Assembly: GCA_963839815.1 (NCBI GenBank)
Contig: CAWIWF010000007.1
Location: 169,266 to 233,265, forward strand
Length of the DNA: 64,000 nt
Source: JACVRM01 sp963839815
GTDB lineage: Bacteria > Actinomycetota > Thermoleophilia > Gaiellales > Gaiellaceae
Direction: 5' to 3'
The position numbers were made by a program, and so were the translations under genes. A model generated the notes under the pieces. The model was given only the letters and a program-made list of their open reading frames with translations, did not search any database and was not told the DNA's origin. Positions 40,009 to 48,147 of this stretch are shown here, piece by piece; the first letter of the stretch is position 1, and each line of letters begins with the position of its first letter.

Positions 40009-41214
40009 GTGCTCTACCGGCCCGAGATCTTCGAGCCGCTGACGGACACGCCCTGGGCGGCGGCGCCGGCCCGCGACCGGATCGCCTCCGTGATCGCCGA
40101 CACCGAGGCCGCGTTCACGCCCGCGGGCCTCTGGCCCGCCGACGTGTGGGATCAGTGGACGTCGCCGGCGCCGCTCACGAGCCTCTACGTCGGTGCGGCG
40201 GGCGTCGTCTGGGCGCTCGCGCGGCTCCGCGAGCGTGGCTATGGCGGGGGGCAGCTCGACCTCGCCGCGGCGGCCGGGCAGACGCTCGAGGCCTGGCGCG
40301 TGGAGCCCGACTTCCCCGCGGACGTCGAGCTGCCGCGCGAGGCGCAGTCGGCGCTGCTCGCAGGCGAGGCTGGCGTCCTCCTGGTCGCGCACGAGCTCGC
40401 CCCCAGCGGTGCCCTGGGAGACGACCTGCATGCGCGCGTGCGCGAGAACGTCGCCAACGAGGCGCGCGAGCTGATGTGGGGCTCGCCCGGAACGATGCTG
40501 GCGGCCCGCGCGATGCTTGCGGCGACCGGCGAGGCGCGCTGGCGCGACGCGTGGCTCGAGAGCGCGGCGGCCTTGCTGCAGGCGCGCGATGCCGACGGGC
40601 TCTGGATGCAGAGTCTCTACGGCGACGAGCGGCGGAGCCTGACGCCGCCGCACGGGCTCGTCGGCATCGTTGCCGAGTTGCTCGCCGGCGAGGCGCTGCT
40701 GGCGGGGGAGACCCGCGATGAGCTCCGCCGGACGACAGGGCGGCTCCTGGCCGAGACGGCCGTGGTCGAGGACGGGCTGGCGACGTGGCCGCTCGCGTAC
40801 GGGCGCGGGCTCGTCGCGGGCGACGGCGAGATTCGCCTGCAGTGGTGCGGTGGGGCGCCGGGAATGGTGATCGCGGCGGCGTCCTACCTCGACGAGGAGC
40901 TGCTCCTCGCGGGCGCGGAGCTCGTCTGGCGCGCGGGCCCGCTGGGGCTCGAGAAGGGGCCGTCGATCTGTCACGGCACGGCCGGCAACGGCTACGCGCT
41001 GCTGAAGGCCTGGCAGCGCACGGGTGACGAGCGCTGGCTCGAGCGCGCCCGGTGCTTCGCCGTCCACGCCCTCGACCAGGTCGAGCGGCTGCGTGGCTCG
41101 CGGGGCCGCGGCCGCTACTCGCTGTGGACGGGCGACGTGGGCGCCGCCCTCTTCGCCGCCGACTGCCTCGACGAGCGCAGCGCCTATCCCGTCACCGACG
41201 CGTGGCGCTGGTAG
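40009..41214 (+). CDS. Orphan LanC-like protein
   Basis: A 401-residue alpha/alpha toroid of the lanthionine synthetase C-like family. Glycine-rich inner-helix repeats (LYVGAAGVVWALARL, LLAGEAGVLLVA, WGSPGTMLAARAML, PHGLVGIVAELL) and the complete zinc set are visible: Cys280 in QWCGGAPG and Cys321-His322 in SICHGTAGN. Related proteins cyclise lantibiotics or, in the LANCL group, add glutathione to dehydroamino acids. No dehydratase or precursor peptide gene is nearby, so a housekeeping LANCL-type role is more likely. Confidence 0.85.
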   Translation: MLYRPEIFEPLTDTPWAAAPARDRIASVIADTEAAFTPAGLWPADVWDQWTSPAPLTSLYVGAAGVVWALARLRERGYGGGQLDLAAAAGQTLEAWRVEPDFPADVELPREAQSALLAGEAGVLLVAHELAPSGALGDDLHARVRENVANEARELMWGSPGTMLAARAMLAATGEARWRDAWLESAAALLQARDADGLWMQSLYGDERRSLTPPHGLVGIVAELLAGEALLAGETRDELRRTTGRLLAETAVVEDGLATWPLAYGRGLVAGDGEIRLQWCGGAPGMVIAAASYLDEELLLAGAELVWRAGPLGLEKGPSICHGTAGNGYALLKAWQRTGDERWLERARCFAVHALDQVERLRGSRGRGRYSLWTGDVGAALFAADCLDERSAYPVTDAWRW

Positions 41215-41242
41215 CGGCGTCTCTCAGCGCGGCGCCGTCCGA

Positions 41243-41320
41243 TAAACATGGTCAGTCCATGTAAAAGACGCGGCGCCGAGCCGACCGAGACAGCTCCTTA
41301 CGTGGACTGTCCATGTAAAG
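41243..41320. repeat. Palindrome B, copies 2 and 3
   Basis: 41243-41265 reads TAAACATGGTC-A-GTCCATGTAAA, and 41297-41320 has CTTACGTGGAC-T-GTCCATGTAAG-like arms. Both share GTCCATGTAAA with the element at 16781-16803. They lie in the convergent gap after the LanC-like gene. Confidence 0.6.
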
Positions 41321-41359
41321 CTGAAGCGCCGCCGTGAGCGGCGGAGGCCAGCTTCGCCG

Positions 41360-41433
41360 GCCGCAGCCACCCCGCGGCCCCGGCGCGTCTGACCGACGAG
41401 GGGGGCCACGGGGGAAGCCGGGCTTCCCCCGTG
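41360..41433. repeat. Dispersed repeat A, copy 3 (inverted)
   Basis: Reverse complement of the 3705-3785 element: CCGCAGCCACCCCGCGGCCC, GGCGCGTCTGACCGACGAGG and the perfect palindrome CACGGGGGAAGCC-G-GGCTTCCCCCGTG (41407-41433). It lies between two convergent stops and may be a bidirectional terminator. No gene is present in 41215-41470. Confidence 0.8.
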
Positions 41434-41470
41434 AAAGGGAGCTCGCGCCGCGCCAGCGGCGCGGCGACCG

Positions 41471-42433
41471 CTAGCAGCAGGTGTAGGCGCCGGGCGGCGC
41501 GTCGCCCTCGACGGGCTCCGGCAGCTCGGCCGCCGCCAGGGCGATGCCGTCGAGGATGTCGCGTTCGCTGACCTCGAGCCCGTCGAGCCCGAAAGAGGCC
41601 AGCGTCTCGCGCAGGATGATCCCGCCGGCCACGATGACGGGTGCCCGCTCGGGCTCGAGCGCGGGCACCAGCCGCCGCTCGGCGAGCGGGAGGGACGCGA
41701 GCCGCTCGAGCTGCTCCTGCACCGCCTCGCCCGACAGGACGTGTCCATGGACCCGATCCCTGTCGTACGCCTGCAGGCCGAGGTCGAGCGCAGCGAACGT
41801 CGTGATCGTGGCCGCCACGCCGACCGCGCGCCGAGGCAGCTCCCGCAGCTCGGCCGGGACGCGCTCGGTGAGCAGGGAGCGGACGGCGCCCACGCAGTCG
41901 GCCAGCTCGTCGGGACTGGGGGGATCGGAGCCGAGGAAGCGCTCGGTCATGCGTACCGATCCGAGATCAACACTGGCCGCCGCCCGCACGCCGTCGCCGT
42001 CTCCGACGACGAGCTCCGTCGAGCCCCCGCCGATGTCGACCACGAGGGTCGGCTCGGTGAACGATCGCCCGGCGCCGACTCCGCGGAAGGCGAGCACGGC
42101 CTCCTCCTCGCCGCTGACCAGGCGCGTCGCGAACCCGTAGCTCCACTCGATCTCGCCCAGGAAAGCTTCGCCGTTCTCCGCGTCGCGCACCGCGCTCGTG
42201 GCGACGAGCAGCGCCCGCTCGGCGCCGAGGGACTCGAGCGTGCGCCGGTAGTCCGAGAGGCAGTTGCGGACCCGCGCGACCGGCAGGGGCAGCAGGCGCC
42301 GGCGGCGGTCGACTCCCTCGCCGAGTCGCGTGATCCGGGACTGGCGCACGACCTCCTCGAGCGACCCTCGCTCGATGTCGGCCACGAGCAGCCGCGTGGT
42401 GTTCGTGCCCTGGTCGATCGCGGCCACGCGCAT
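41471..42433 (-). CDS. Exopolyphosphatase / guanosine pentaphosphatase family (Ppx/GppA)
   Basis: ASKHA-fold phosphatase of 320 aa that hydrolyses polyphosphate or pppGpp. Phosphate-1 motif AAIDQGTNTTRLLVADI, the connecting Glu region ATSAVRDAENGEAFL, phosphate-2 motif VDIGGGSTELVVG and the adenosine-like motif VIVAGGIILRETL are in order. The length matches the short (domain I+II) form. The C-terminus ends in two Cys (GAYTCC). Confidence 0.9.
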   Translation of the reverse strand: MRVAAIDQGTNTTRLLVADIERGSLEEVVRQSRITRLGEGVDRRRRLLPLPVARVRNCLSDYRRTLESLGAERALLVATSAVRDAENGEAFLGEIEWSYGFATRLVSGEEEAVLAFRGVGAGRSFTEPTLVVDIGGGSTELVVGDGDGVRAAASVDLGSVRMTERFLGSDPPSPDELADCVGAVRSLLTERVPAELRELPRRAVGVAATITTFAALDLGLQAYDRDRVHGHVLSGEAVQEQLERLASLPLAERRLVPALEPERAPVIVAGGIILRETLASFGLDGLEVSERDILDGIALAAAELPEPVEGDAPPGAYTCC

Positions 42434-42439
42434 AGACGA

Positions 42440-42529
42440 ACCCTAGCCCGCTCTTTGATACCACTGACCGTGGTGTAACTTTCGAGCCTTCGGGTACACC
42501 TCCTCCTAGATGGTCGTCACCGAAAGGAG
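42440..42529. promoter_or_regulatory. Divergent control region of ppx and hydrolase genes
   Basis: Minus strand TAGGGT (42440-42445) ends 6 nt before the ppx ATG. A short dyad ACCAC-TGACC-GTGGT (42460-42474) lies mid-gap and may be an operator. On the plus strand AAAGGAG (42523-42529) is a good ribosome-binding site 9 nt before the hydrolase ATG at 42539, favouring it over the TTG at 42533. Confidence 0.5.
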
Positions 42530-42538
42530 CCGTTGCTC

Positions 42539-43683
42539 ATGAGAACGGAGTTTTCGCCTACCGCCGCTCCCAGACTCCTCGCCCGGGCGCTCGCCGTCGT
42601 GGCCCTACTCGTCGCCGGAGTGCTGCCGGGGGTCGCCTCTGCAGGCTCCTCCGAGGAGCCCGCCATGAGGGTCGACAAGAAGCTGAAGGTCGACTCGGTC
42701 TGCTTCACCGTCACCAACCCGAGCCTCGGCAAGAGCACCCTCTACGGTCAGCGCTACGTCGGCGGGCAGACGGCGGCCAACGCGCCTGCGATCGTGCTCG
42801 TCCACGGCATCGCCTCGTCGACGGCGAACTGGGACTTCACGCCGACGTGGTCGGTGGCGCGCGGCCTCGCCGCCAAGGGGTACGTCGTCTTTTCCTACGA
42901 CCGGCTCGGCTACGCGAAGAGCAGCTGGTTCGAGCAACCGGGCGGCGGCTTCATGATCACGACCTCGGCCCACCGCGACATGCTCCACGACGTCGTCGGC
43001 GCAGTGAAGAGCGGCGGCTACGCCACCACCGCCGGCGGCGACTGCTCGAGCCCGCAGCAGCCGAGCACGATGCAGAACCGGACGGTCGTGATCGCCGGTC
43101 ACAGCGCGGGCGGCTGGATCGTTGCCGGCTACCCCGGCAAGTACCACGACGTCGCCGCCATGATCCAGACGGCGATCAAGGGGTCGGCCGGGCCGTCGAA
43201 CCCGGCGAACGACCACGGCGACGACCCCGGCCCGTCGCAGGGCGGGCACTTCGACCCGAACCCCGAGCACCCCGACTACTTCGACTTCTTCCACGAGCGC
43301 GCCGACTGCGAGGCGTTCAACACCTTCCCACCCGCCATCCTCCGCTCCGTCGTCGACGTCGCGTGCGCGCCGCCGTTCATCCCGTCTCCGTACGGGGAGA
43401 TCGCGGGCATCGGCGAGATGTACGCGGAGAACGACCTCTACATCAGTCGGATCGGCCCGTCGATCCCGGTGCTGCTGACCTCGGGCGACCACGACACGAC
43501 CGCGCCCCCTCCGACGCCCGCGACGACCTCGACTACTACCGGGCCAACTGCGGCTGCGACGTGTCCCAGTGGATCATCCCGGACACCGCGCACCTGTTCA
43601 TGGTTCACCGCTCGCTGCCGGCCTGGATCGACTACGTCACGAGCTGGCTGACCTCACGCGGGATCCCGCCGGCGCGTCGCTAG
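42539..43683 (+). CDS. Secreted alpha/beta hydrolase (one frameshift)
   Basis: Predicted exported serine hydrolase. The N-terminus is a clear signal peptide: basic start, hydrophobic LARALAVVALLVAGVLPGV and an ASA cleavage site. Then VLVHGIASSTANWDF (oxyanion region), FSYDRLGYAKSS, the nucleophile elbow VIAGHSAGGWIVAG, LTSGDHDTTAPP with the acid, and HLFMVHRSLPAW with the likely His. The frame changes near 43503 in a GCGCCCCCTCC tract; without the shift the first frame stops at 43651. Lipid or ester substrate unknown. Stop shares CTAG with the convergent gene. Confidence 0.82.
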
Positions 43684-43835
43684 GTCACGCCGGCGCCGGT
43701 CACGGGCGACAGACCGCCGCGCCGCCGAGACGCGATCGCCTCGGCGGCGCGGAGCGCCTGCGCGGTCAGCCAGAGCAGTGACAGCGCCAGCAGGATGCCG
43801 GCCCAGACGAGCTGTCTTCTGAGCCTGCGCCTCAC
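43680..43835 (-). CDS. Small single-pass membrane protein
   Basis: A 51-residue ORF starting at a GTG that overlaps the cupin gene stop by 4 bp. The basic start MRRRLRRQ is followed by one hydrophobic helix (LVWAGILLALSLLWLTAQAL). No family recognised. The tight coupling and the shared CTAG stop argue that it is real. Confidence 0.6.
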   Translation of the reverse strand: MRRRLRRQLVWAGILLALSLLWLTAQALRAAEAIASRRRGGLSPVTGAGVT

Positions 43836-44401
43836 GCGGTCGCCGCCTCGCCCGGGGCGGCCGGCGTGTACGTCGGCCGGTAGCCGATCAGCCGGCCGAG
43901 CCACGACCCGGGGATCAGCCCGGCCCGCTGCATCCACACCGGCGGGAACGGCAAGCGCACGGTGTCGAAGGTCTCGCGGGCGATCACGGCGAGCCGCAGC
44001 GGGTTCGGCAACCCCTTGCTGTTCGTCTTGCCGTCGGCCGCGAGCGCGAACATCGTCTCGAGCAGCTGCTCGAACTTGAGCGCCGGCCGCACCTCGCACA
44101 CGAAGTGGACCTCCTCGGCGCCCGAGTTCCAAAACTGGTGGCGCATGCCCGCCGGCACCAGGATGCGTGAGCCCGGCCCGGCCGGCAGCTCGTCCTTGCC
44201 GAGCCGGAACATGAGCTCGCCGCGGAGGATCTCGAAGCGCTCGTCCTGCGACGGGTGCACGTGCGCCGTCGCGACGAAACCGCTCGGCTGCACGAACGCC
44301 TCGAACACGACCGCCTCGCCGCCGGTGTCCGCCGACGTCTGGCGGAACACGAGCCGCTCGCCGGTGACCGGGTTCTCGATGGTGTCGCCTGCACGGATCA
44401 T
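43832..44401 (-). CDS. Cupin-domain protein with C-terminal extension
   Basis: A 189-residue protein. The cupin barrel occupies residues about 10-110 with TAHVHPSQDERFEILRGELMFRLG (His, His, Glu ligands) and VPAGMRHQFWNSGAEE (His). The C-terminal 75 residues (LPNPLRLAVIARETFDTVRLP, WMQRAGLIPGSWLGRLIGYRPTY) look helical and membrane-associated. A ribosome-binding AAGGGAGCAAGGG precedes the ATG. It is the first gene of a two-gene unit with the small membrane protein. Confidence 0.83.
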   Translation of the reverse strand: MIRAGDTIENPVTGERLVFRQTSADTGGEAVVFEAFVQPSGFVATAHVHPSQDERFEILRGELMFRLGKDELPAGPGSRILVPAGMRHQFWNSGAEEVHFVCEVRPALKFEQLLETMFALAADGKTNSKGLPNPLRLAVIARETFDTVRLPFPPVWMQRAGLIPGSWLGRLIGYRPTYTPAAPGEAATA

Positions 44402-44452
44402 CCCTTGCTCCCTTCGCTCGCTTGACCTGTGCTGACGACGATCGGGCGGCGC

Positions 44453-44480
44453 GCTTACGATTGGCTTACTGCGGCCTTAC
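44453..44480 (+). promoter_or_regulatory. Three 11-bp-periodic CTTAC direct repeats before the SARP gene
   Basis: CTTAC occurs at 44454-44458, 44465-44469 and 44476-44480, exactly one helical turn apart, ending 3 nt before the ATG. SARP/AfsR-type regulators bind direct repeats with 11-bp periodicity, so this is a candidate autoregulatory site. Confidence 0.55.
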
Positions 44481-44483
44481 GGC

Positions 44484-47312
44484 ATGGCTTCCGGGGACGA
44501 GGGGACACGCATCGAGTTCGGGCTGCTCGGGCCCGTCTCGGCCCGTGCCGTCGGCGAGGAGCTACCGCTCGGCGGGCCCCGCCAGCGCGCGCTCCTCGCA
44601 CTGCTCCTCCTGAGCGCCAACGAGGTCGTCGGTCGTGACCGGCTGGTGGACGGGCTCTGGGGTGAGGACGCGCCTGCGACTGCCGCGAACGCGCTTCAGG
44701 TGGCCGTCCACGGGCTCCGCCGGGCGCTCGGAGCCGACAGGATCGCCACGCGCGGCACGGGTTACGTGCTCCGCGTCGAGGCGGGCGAGCTCGACCTCGC
44801 CCGCTTCGAGCGCCTCGTCGCGCGCGCCCGCGGCGAGGAGCCCGCCGCGGCAGCCGCGTCGCTCGTCGAGGCGCTCGAGCTGTGGCGCGGCCCGGCGCTT
44901 GCCGACGTGCCGACGCGCCTTTTGCCGGGCCGGCGGCGGCCCGCCTCGAAGAGCAGCGGCTGGACGCTGTCGAGCGGCACGCGGAGGCGCAGCTCGCCCT
45001 CGGCCGGGGGCCTGAGCTCGTCGGCAGGCTCGAGGAGCTGATCGCGCGGCACCCGTTCCGCGAGCGGCTACGCGGGCAGCTGATGCTCGCGCTCTATCGC
45101 GCAGGCCGCCAGGCGGAGGCGCTCGAGGCCTATGCCACGGCCCGCCGGGTGCTCGTCGAAGAGCTCGGCATCGACCCGAGCCCGGAGCTGCAGGAGCTCG
45201 AGCGCGCGATCCTGCGGCAGGAGCCTGCTCTGGCCCCGCCTCCGGCCCGGCCCGGCGGCAGAGGCCGGCGCCCGGCTGCCGGTGCCCGCGACACGGCTGG
45301 TCGGGCGCCGGCTCGAGCTCGCGGCGGTGACCGCACGCCTCCGCGACCCCGGTGTCCGCTTGCTGACGCTGACGGGCCCTGGAGGGACGGGCAAGACGCG
45401 GCTCGCGCTCGAGGTCGCACGAGAGCTGCTTGCGGAGCATGACGACGCGGTCGTTCGTCGATCTCGCCCCGCTCGCCGACGCCGCCCTCGTCGTAGGAGC
45501 GATCGGGGAGGCACTCGGCGTCCGCCCGGAGCTCGCCGGCGTGAAGGAGCGCGTGAGCAAGTCCGCGCTGCTCCTCGTGCTCGACAACTTCGAGCACGTG
45601 GACGCCGCCGCGCCGGTGGTCGCGGAGCTGCTCGCGGCCGCGCCCCGCTTACAGGTGCTCGTGACGAGCCGCTCGGTGCTGCATCTCGCCGGCGAGCACG
45701 AATACCCCGTACCCCCACTCGCCGCCGCCCGCGGCCGGCTCCGAGCTCGACGTCGACGCGCTCGCCAGGCAGGAATCGGTGGCGCTCTTCCTGGCGCGGG
45801 CGGCCGCCGTCCGGCCCGGCTACGAGCTCACGCGTGGCGACGCTGCCGCAGTTGCGGGCATCTGCCGCACGGTCGATGGGCTGCCGCTCGCGCTCGAGCT
45901 CGCTGCGGCGCGGGTCAAGCTCATGGCGCCAGACGAGCTGCTCGAGCTGCTCGGGGAGACGCCTCGACGTGCTCGCGGGCGGCCCGCGCGACGCGCCGAG
46001 CCGGCAGCAGACGCTTCGCGCCACCATCGACTGGAGCTACCGGCTGCTCTCACCTGACGAGGCGCGTCTCTTCCGCGGCCTCGCCGTCTTCGCGGGCGGT
46101 TGGACGACCGATGCGGCATCAGCGGTGTGCGGCGCCGAGCTGGACGACCTGGCGGCGCTCCTCGACAAGAGCCTCGTCGGGCACCTGGAGAACCGCTTCC
46201 ACATGCTCGGGACGGTGCGCGCGTATGCGCGCGAGCTGCTCGAGGAGAGGCCGGAGTGGGCGGACGTGCGACAGGCCCACGCACAGTTCTACCTCGCATA
46301 TGCGGAACGTCACGCCCCCGCCCTCCGCAGCGAAGGAGCCGAAGGCGCGATCGAAGGGCTCGAACGAGAGCACGACAACATCCGGGCTGCGCTCGCGTTC
46401 CTGGCCGAGATCGACGCCACCGACGCCCGGCTCAGGCTCTGTCGAGCGGTCGGGAGGTTCTGGTACATCCGCGGTTACCTGGCCGAGGGGCGAGCCTGGA
46501 CGGAGGGCGCGCTGGCTGGCTCGGGCAGCTATGAGCCCGCCGTCCGCTCGGCCGGCCTCCGCACAGCCGGCTTGCTGGCGTGGAGGCAGGGTGACTACGT
46601 CGCCGCGGAGGCGTATGGAGAGGAAGCGCTGGCGCTCGCCCGCTCGATCGGAGATCGGGAGGAGGAGATGATGGCGATCAGTGGCATCGGGGCCTCGGTG
46701 CAGTCACGCGACGACCGAGAGCGGGCCCGCTCGCTGCAGGAGGAGTACGCCGCGCTCGCCCGTGAGCTCGGCAACGCACACTCGCTGTCGATCGCTCTCA
46801 ACAACCTCGCCTGGATCGACCTCGAGAACAGTGATCTGGACGCTGCCTGGCGGCTCTACCTGGAGAGCCTCGAGGCGGGGCGAGAGGCCGGGTCGAGCGA
46901 GCTGCAGGCGTTCGCCCACCTCGGCCTCGGCTTCGTCGCCCGGCGGCAGGGCGCGTACAAGCTGGCGGCGGAGCATGCCGCGCGAGGCCTCGAGCTCTTC
47001 GCCGAGCTCTCGTTCCTCGAGCGCATCGGCTCGTCCTACGTCGACCTCGCCGGTCTTGCCCTCGAACTGGGGGAGAGCGAGACCGCTGCTCGCCTGCTCG
47101 GGGGCGCGGCTGCGCTCTGGGCGGCGGCAGGCGTGGCCGCCGACCTCCACGAGCGCAAGGCCGCCGAGGAGACCACTGCCGAGCTCCGAGCCGCGCTCGG
47201 GGACGAGCCGTTCGACGCCGCGTTCGCGCTGGGCCGTGACGCCGACTCGCCCACGCTGCAACGGGAGACGATCGCCCTGGCTCGTCGCTGGGCGGCCGAG
47301 CTCGGGGAGTAG
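44484..47312 (+). CDS. SARP/AfsR-like transcriptional regulator with BTAD, NB-ARC and TPR (several frameshifts)
   Basis: Large regulator of about 940 aa. The first frame encodes an OmpR-type winged helix (FGLLGPVSARAVG, PRQRALLALLLLSANEVV) and the start of the BTAD domain. Later parts lie in other frames: LARHPFRERLRGQ-like BTAD (LIARHPFRERLRGQLMLALY), P-loop TGPGGTGKTRLALE, Walker B LLLVLDNFEHV, TSRSVLHLAGEHE, GLPLALELAAARVKL, then TLRATIDWSYRLL and a long TPR C-terminus open to 47312. Frame changes occur near 44920, 45240, 45440, 45725 and 45960. Conservation across all breaks suggests sequence errors. Target genes unknown. Confidence 0.8.
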
Positions 47313-47356
47313 CGGTGTTGCGCCCGCCGCGCGGGCCGGTGCCCTCGAGCCCGCGC

Positions 47357-47362
47357 TATACT
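47357..47362 (+). promoter_or_regulatory. -10 box of the initiator tRNA gene
   Basis: TATACT lies 11 nt before the tRNA 5' end, the expected position for a short-leader tRNA promoter. Confidence 0.6.
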
Positions 47363-47373
47363 GGACGCCGCGA

Positions 47374-47447
47374 CGCGGGGTGGAGCAGTCAGGTAGCTCG
47401 CCGGGCTCATAACCCGGAGGTCGCAGGTTCAAATCCTGCCCCCGCTA
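47374..47447 (+). tRNA. Initiator tRNA-Met (CAT)
   Basis: Acceptor CGCGGGG (47374-47380) against CCCCGCT (47440-47446) leaves the 1-72 pair unmatched (C:U), and the anticodon stem has three G:C pairs (CCGGG-CTCATAA-CCCGG), both initiator hallmarks. Anticodon CAT is at 47408-47410; the T arm is GCAGG-TTCAAAT-CCTGC. CCA is not encoded. Confidence 0.95.
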
Positions 47448-47449
47448 CT

Positions 47450-47477
47450 CAAAGGGCCTGCAGGCGCGGGCCCTTTG
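47450..47477 (+). terminator. Terminator of the initiator tRNA
   Basis: CAAAGGGCC (47450-47458) pairs perfectly with GGCCCTTTG (47469-47477) around a 10-nt loop, directly after the tRNA; the 3' arm ends in CCCTTTG. Confidence 0.8.
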
Positions 47478-47489
47478 TCGCTCTTCGGA

Positions 47490-48147
47490 CTATCGCTCCG
47501 GGCGCCAGCCCGTCGCTTGCCGGAAGCGCTCGCTCGAGACCGGGCCGTCCCGGCAGACGTTGTACACCCCGCTCGGTGCCCCGAGCGCGCGCAGCAGGGC
47601 GTCGGCGGCGTCGGCGACGTGCAGCGTGGCCCCGAGCGAGTCGTCCGGCGATCGAGGCCAGTGCCGGGCCCGTCGAGAAGGCCGAGTCGGAGCACGACTC
47701 CGCGGCGCCCGGCAGCGGCGAAGCGGGCGGTCTCCAGCTCGGCGGCGAGGGCCGAGCGCAGGGGGGTGGCACCTCTCCCAGCCGGGTGCTCTCGTCGAGC
47801 GGCCCCTCGATGTGCCCGTAGAGGAAGGTGACGGGGGTTGCACGTAGGCGGGACGGCGGCGGCGAGCGCCGCGTCGACGAGGGTTCGCGCTGCCTCGGAC
47901 GCGGAGCCGGTCGTTCTCGCGCCAGGCGTCCGGCTCCTGCTGCCGGAGCCAGGGCGGGATACGGGTCGCGAGGTGGAGGATCGCGCCGGCTCCCACAACG
48001 GCGGCGGTGACCTCAGCCGGGTCGAACAGGTCGAGCTCGTCTGGCCGGGGGCGTCCACGTCGTGTCCCGCGGCCGCCGCGAGCGGCCGCAGCCTGCGGCC
48101 GAGCACGCCGGTGCCGCCCGTGACGAACAGCCGCGTGGCCGGCGCAC
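47490..48147 (-). pseudogene. NAD-dependent epimerase/dehydratase, multiply frameshifted
   Basis: Extended short-chain dehydrogenase-like protein broken into at least five frame segments. In order: TRLFVTGGTGVLGRRLRPLA (Rossmann glycine motif), DELDLFDPAEVTAAVVGAGAILHLATRIPP, EAARTLVDAALAAAVPP, TFLYGHIEGPLDESTRLGE (equivalent of the active-site region), LAAELETARFAAAGRRGVVLRLGLL, and ATLHVADAADALLRALGAPSGVYNVC, ending WRPER. The likely start is the GTG at 48147. All regions are present in the right order, so sequencing error is as likely as genuine decay. Substrate unknown. Confidence 0.7.

Noticed and set aside
40009..41214. Lantibiotic biosynthesis cluster
   Set aside because: Only the LanC-like gene is present; no dehydratase, precursor peptide, protease or dedicated transporter within reach.
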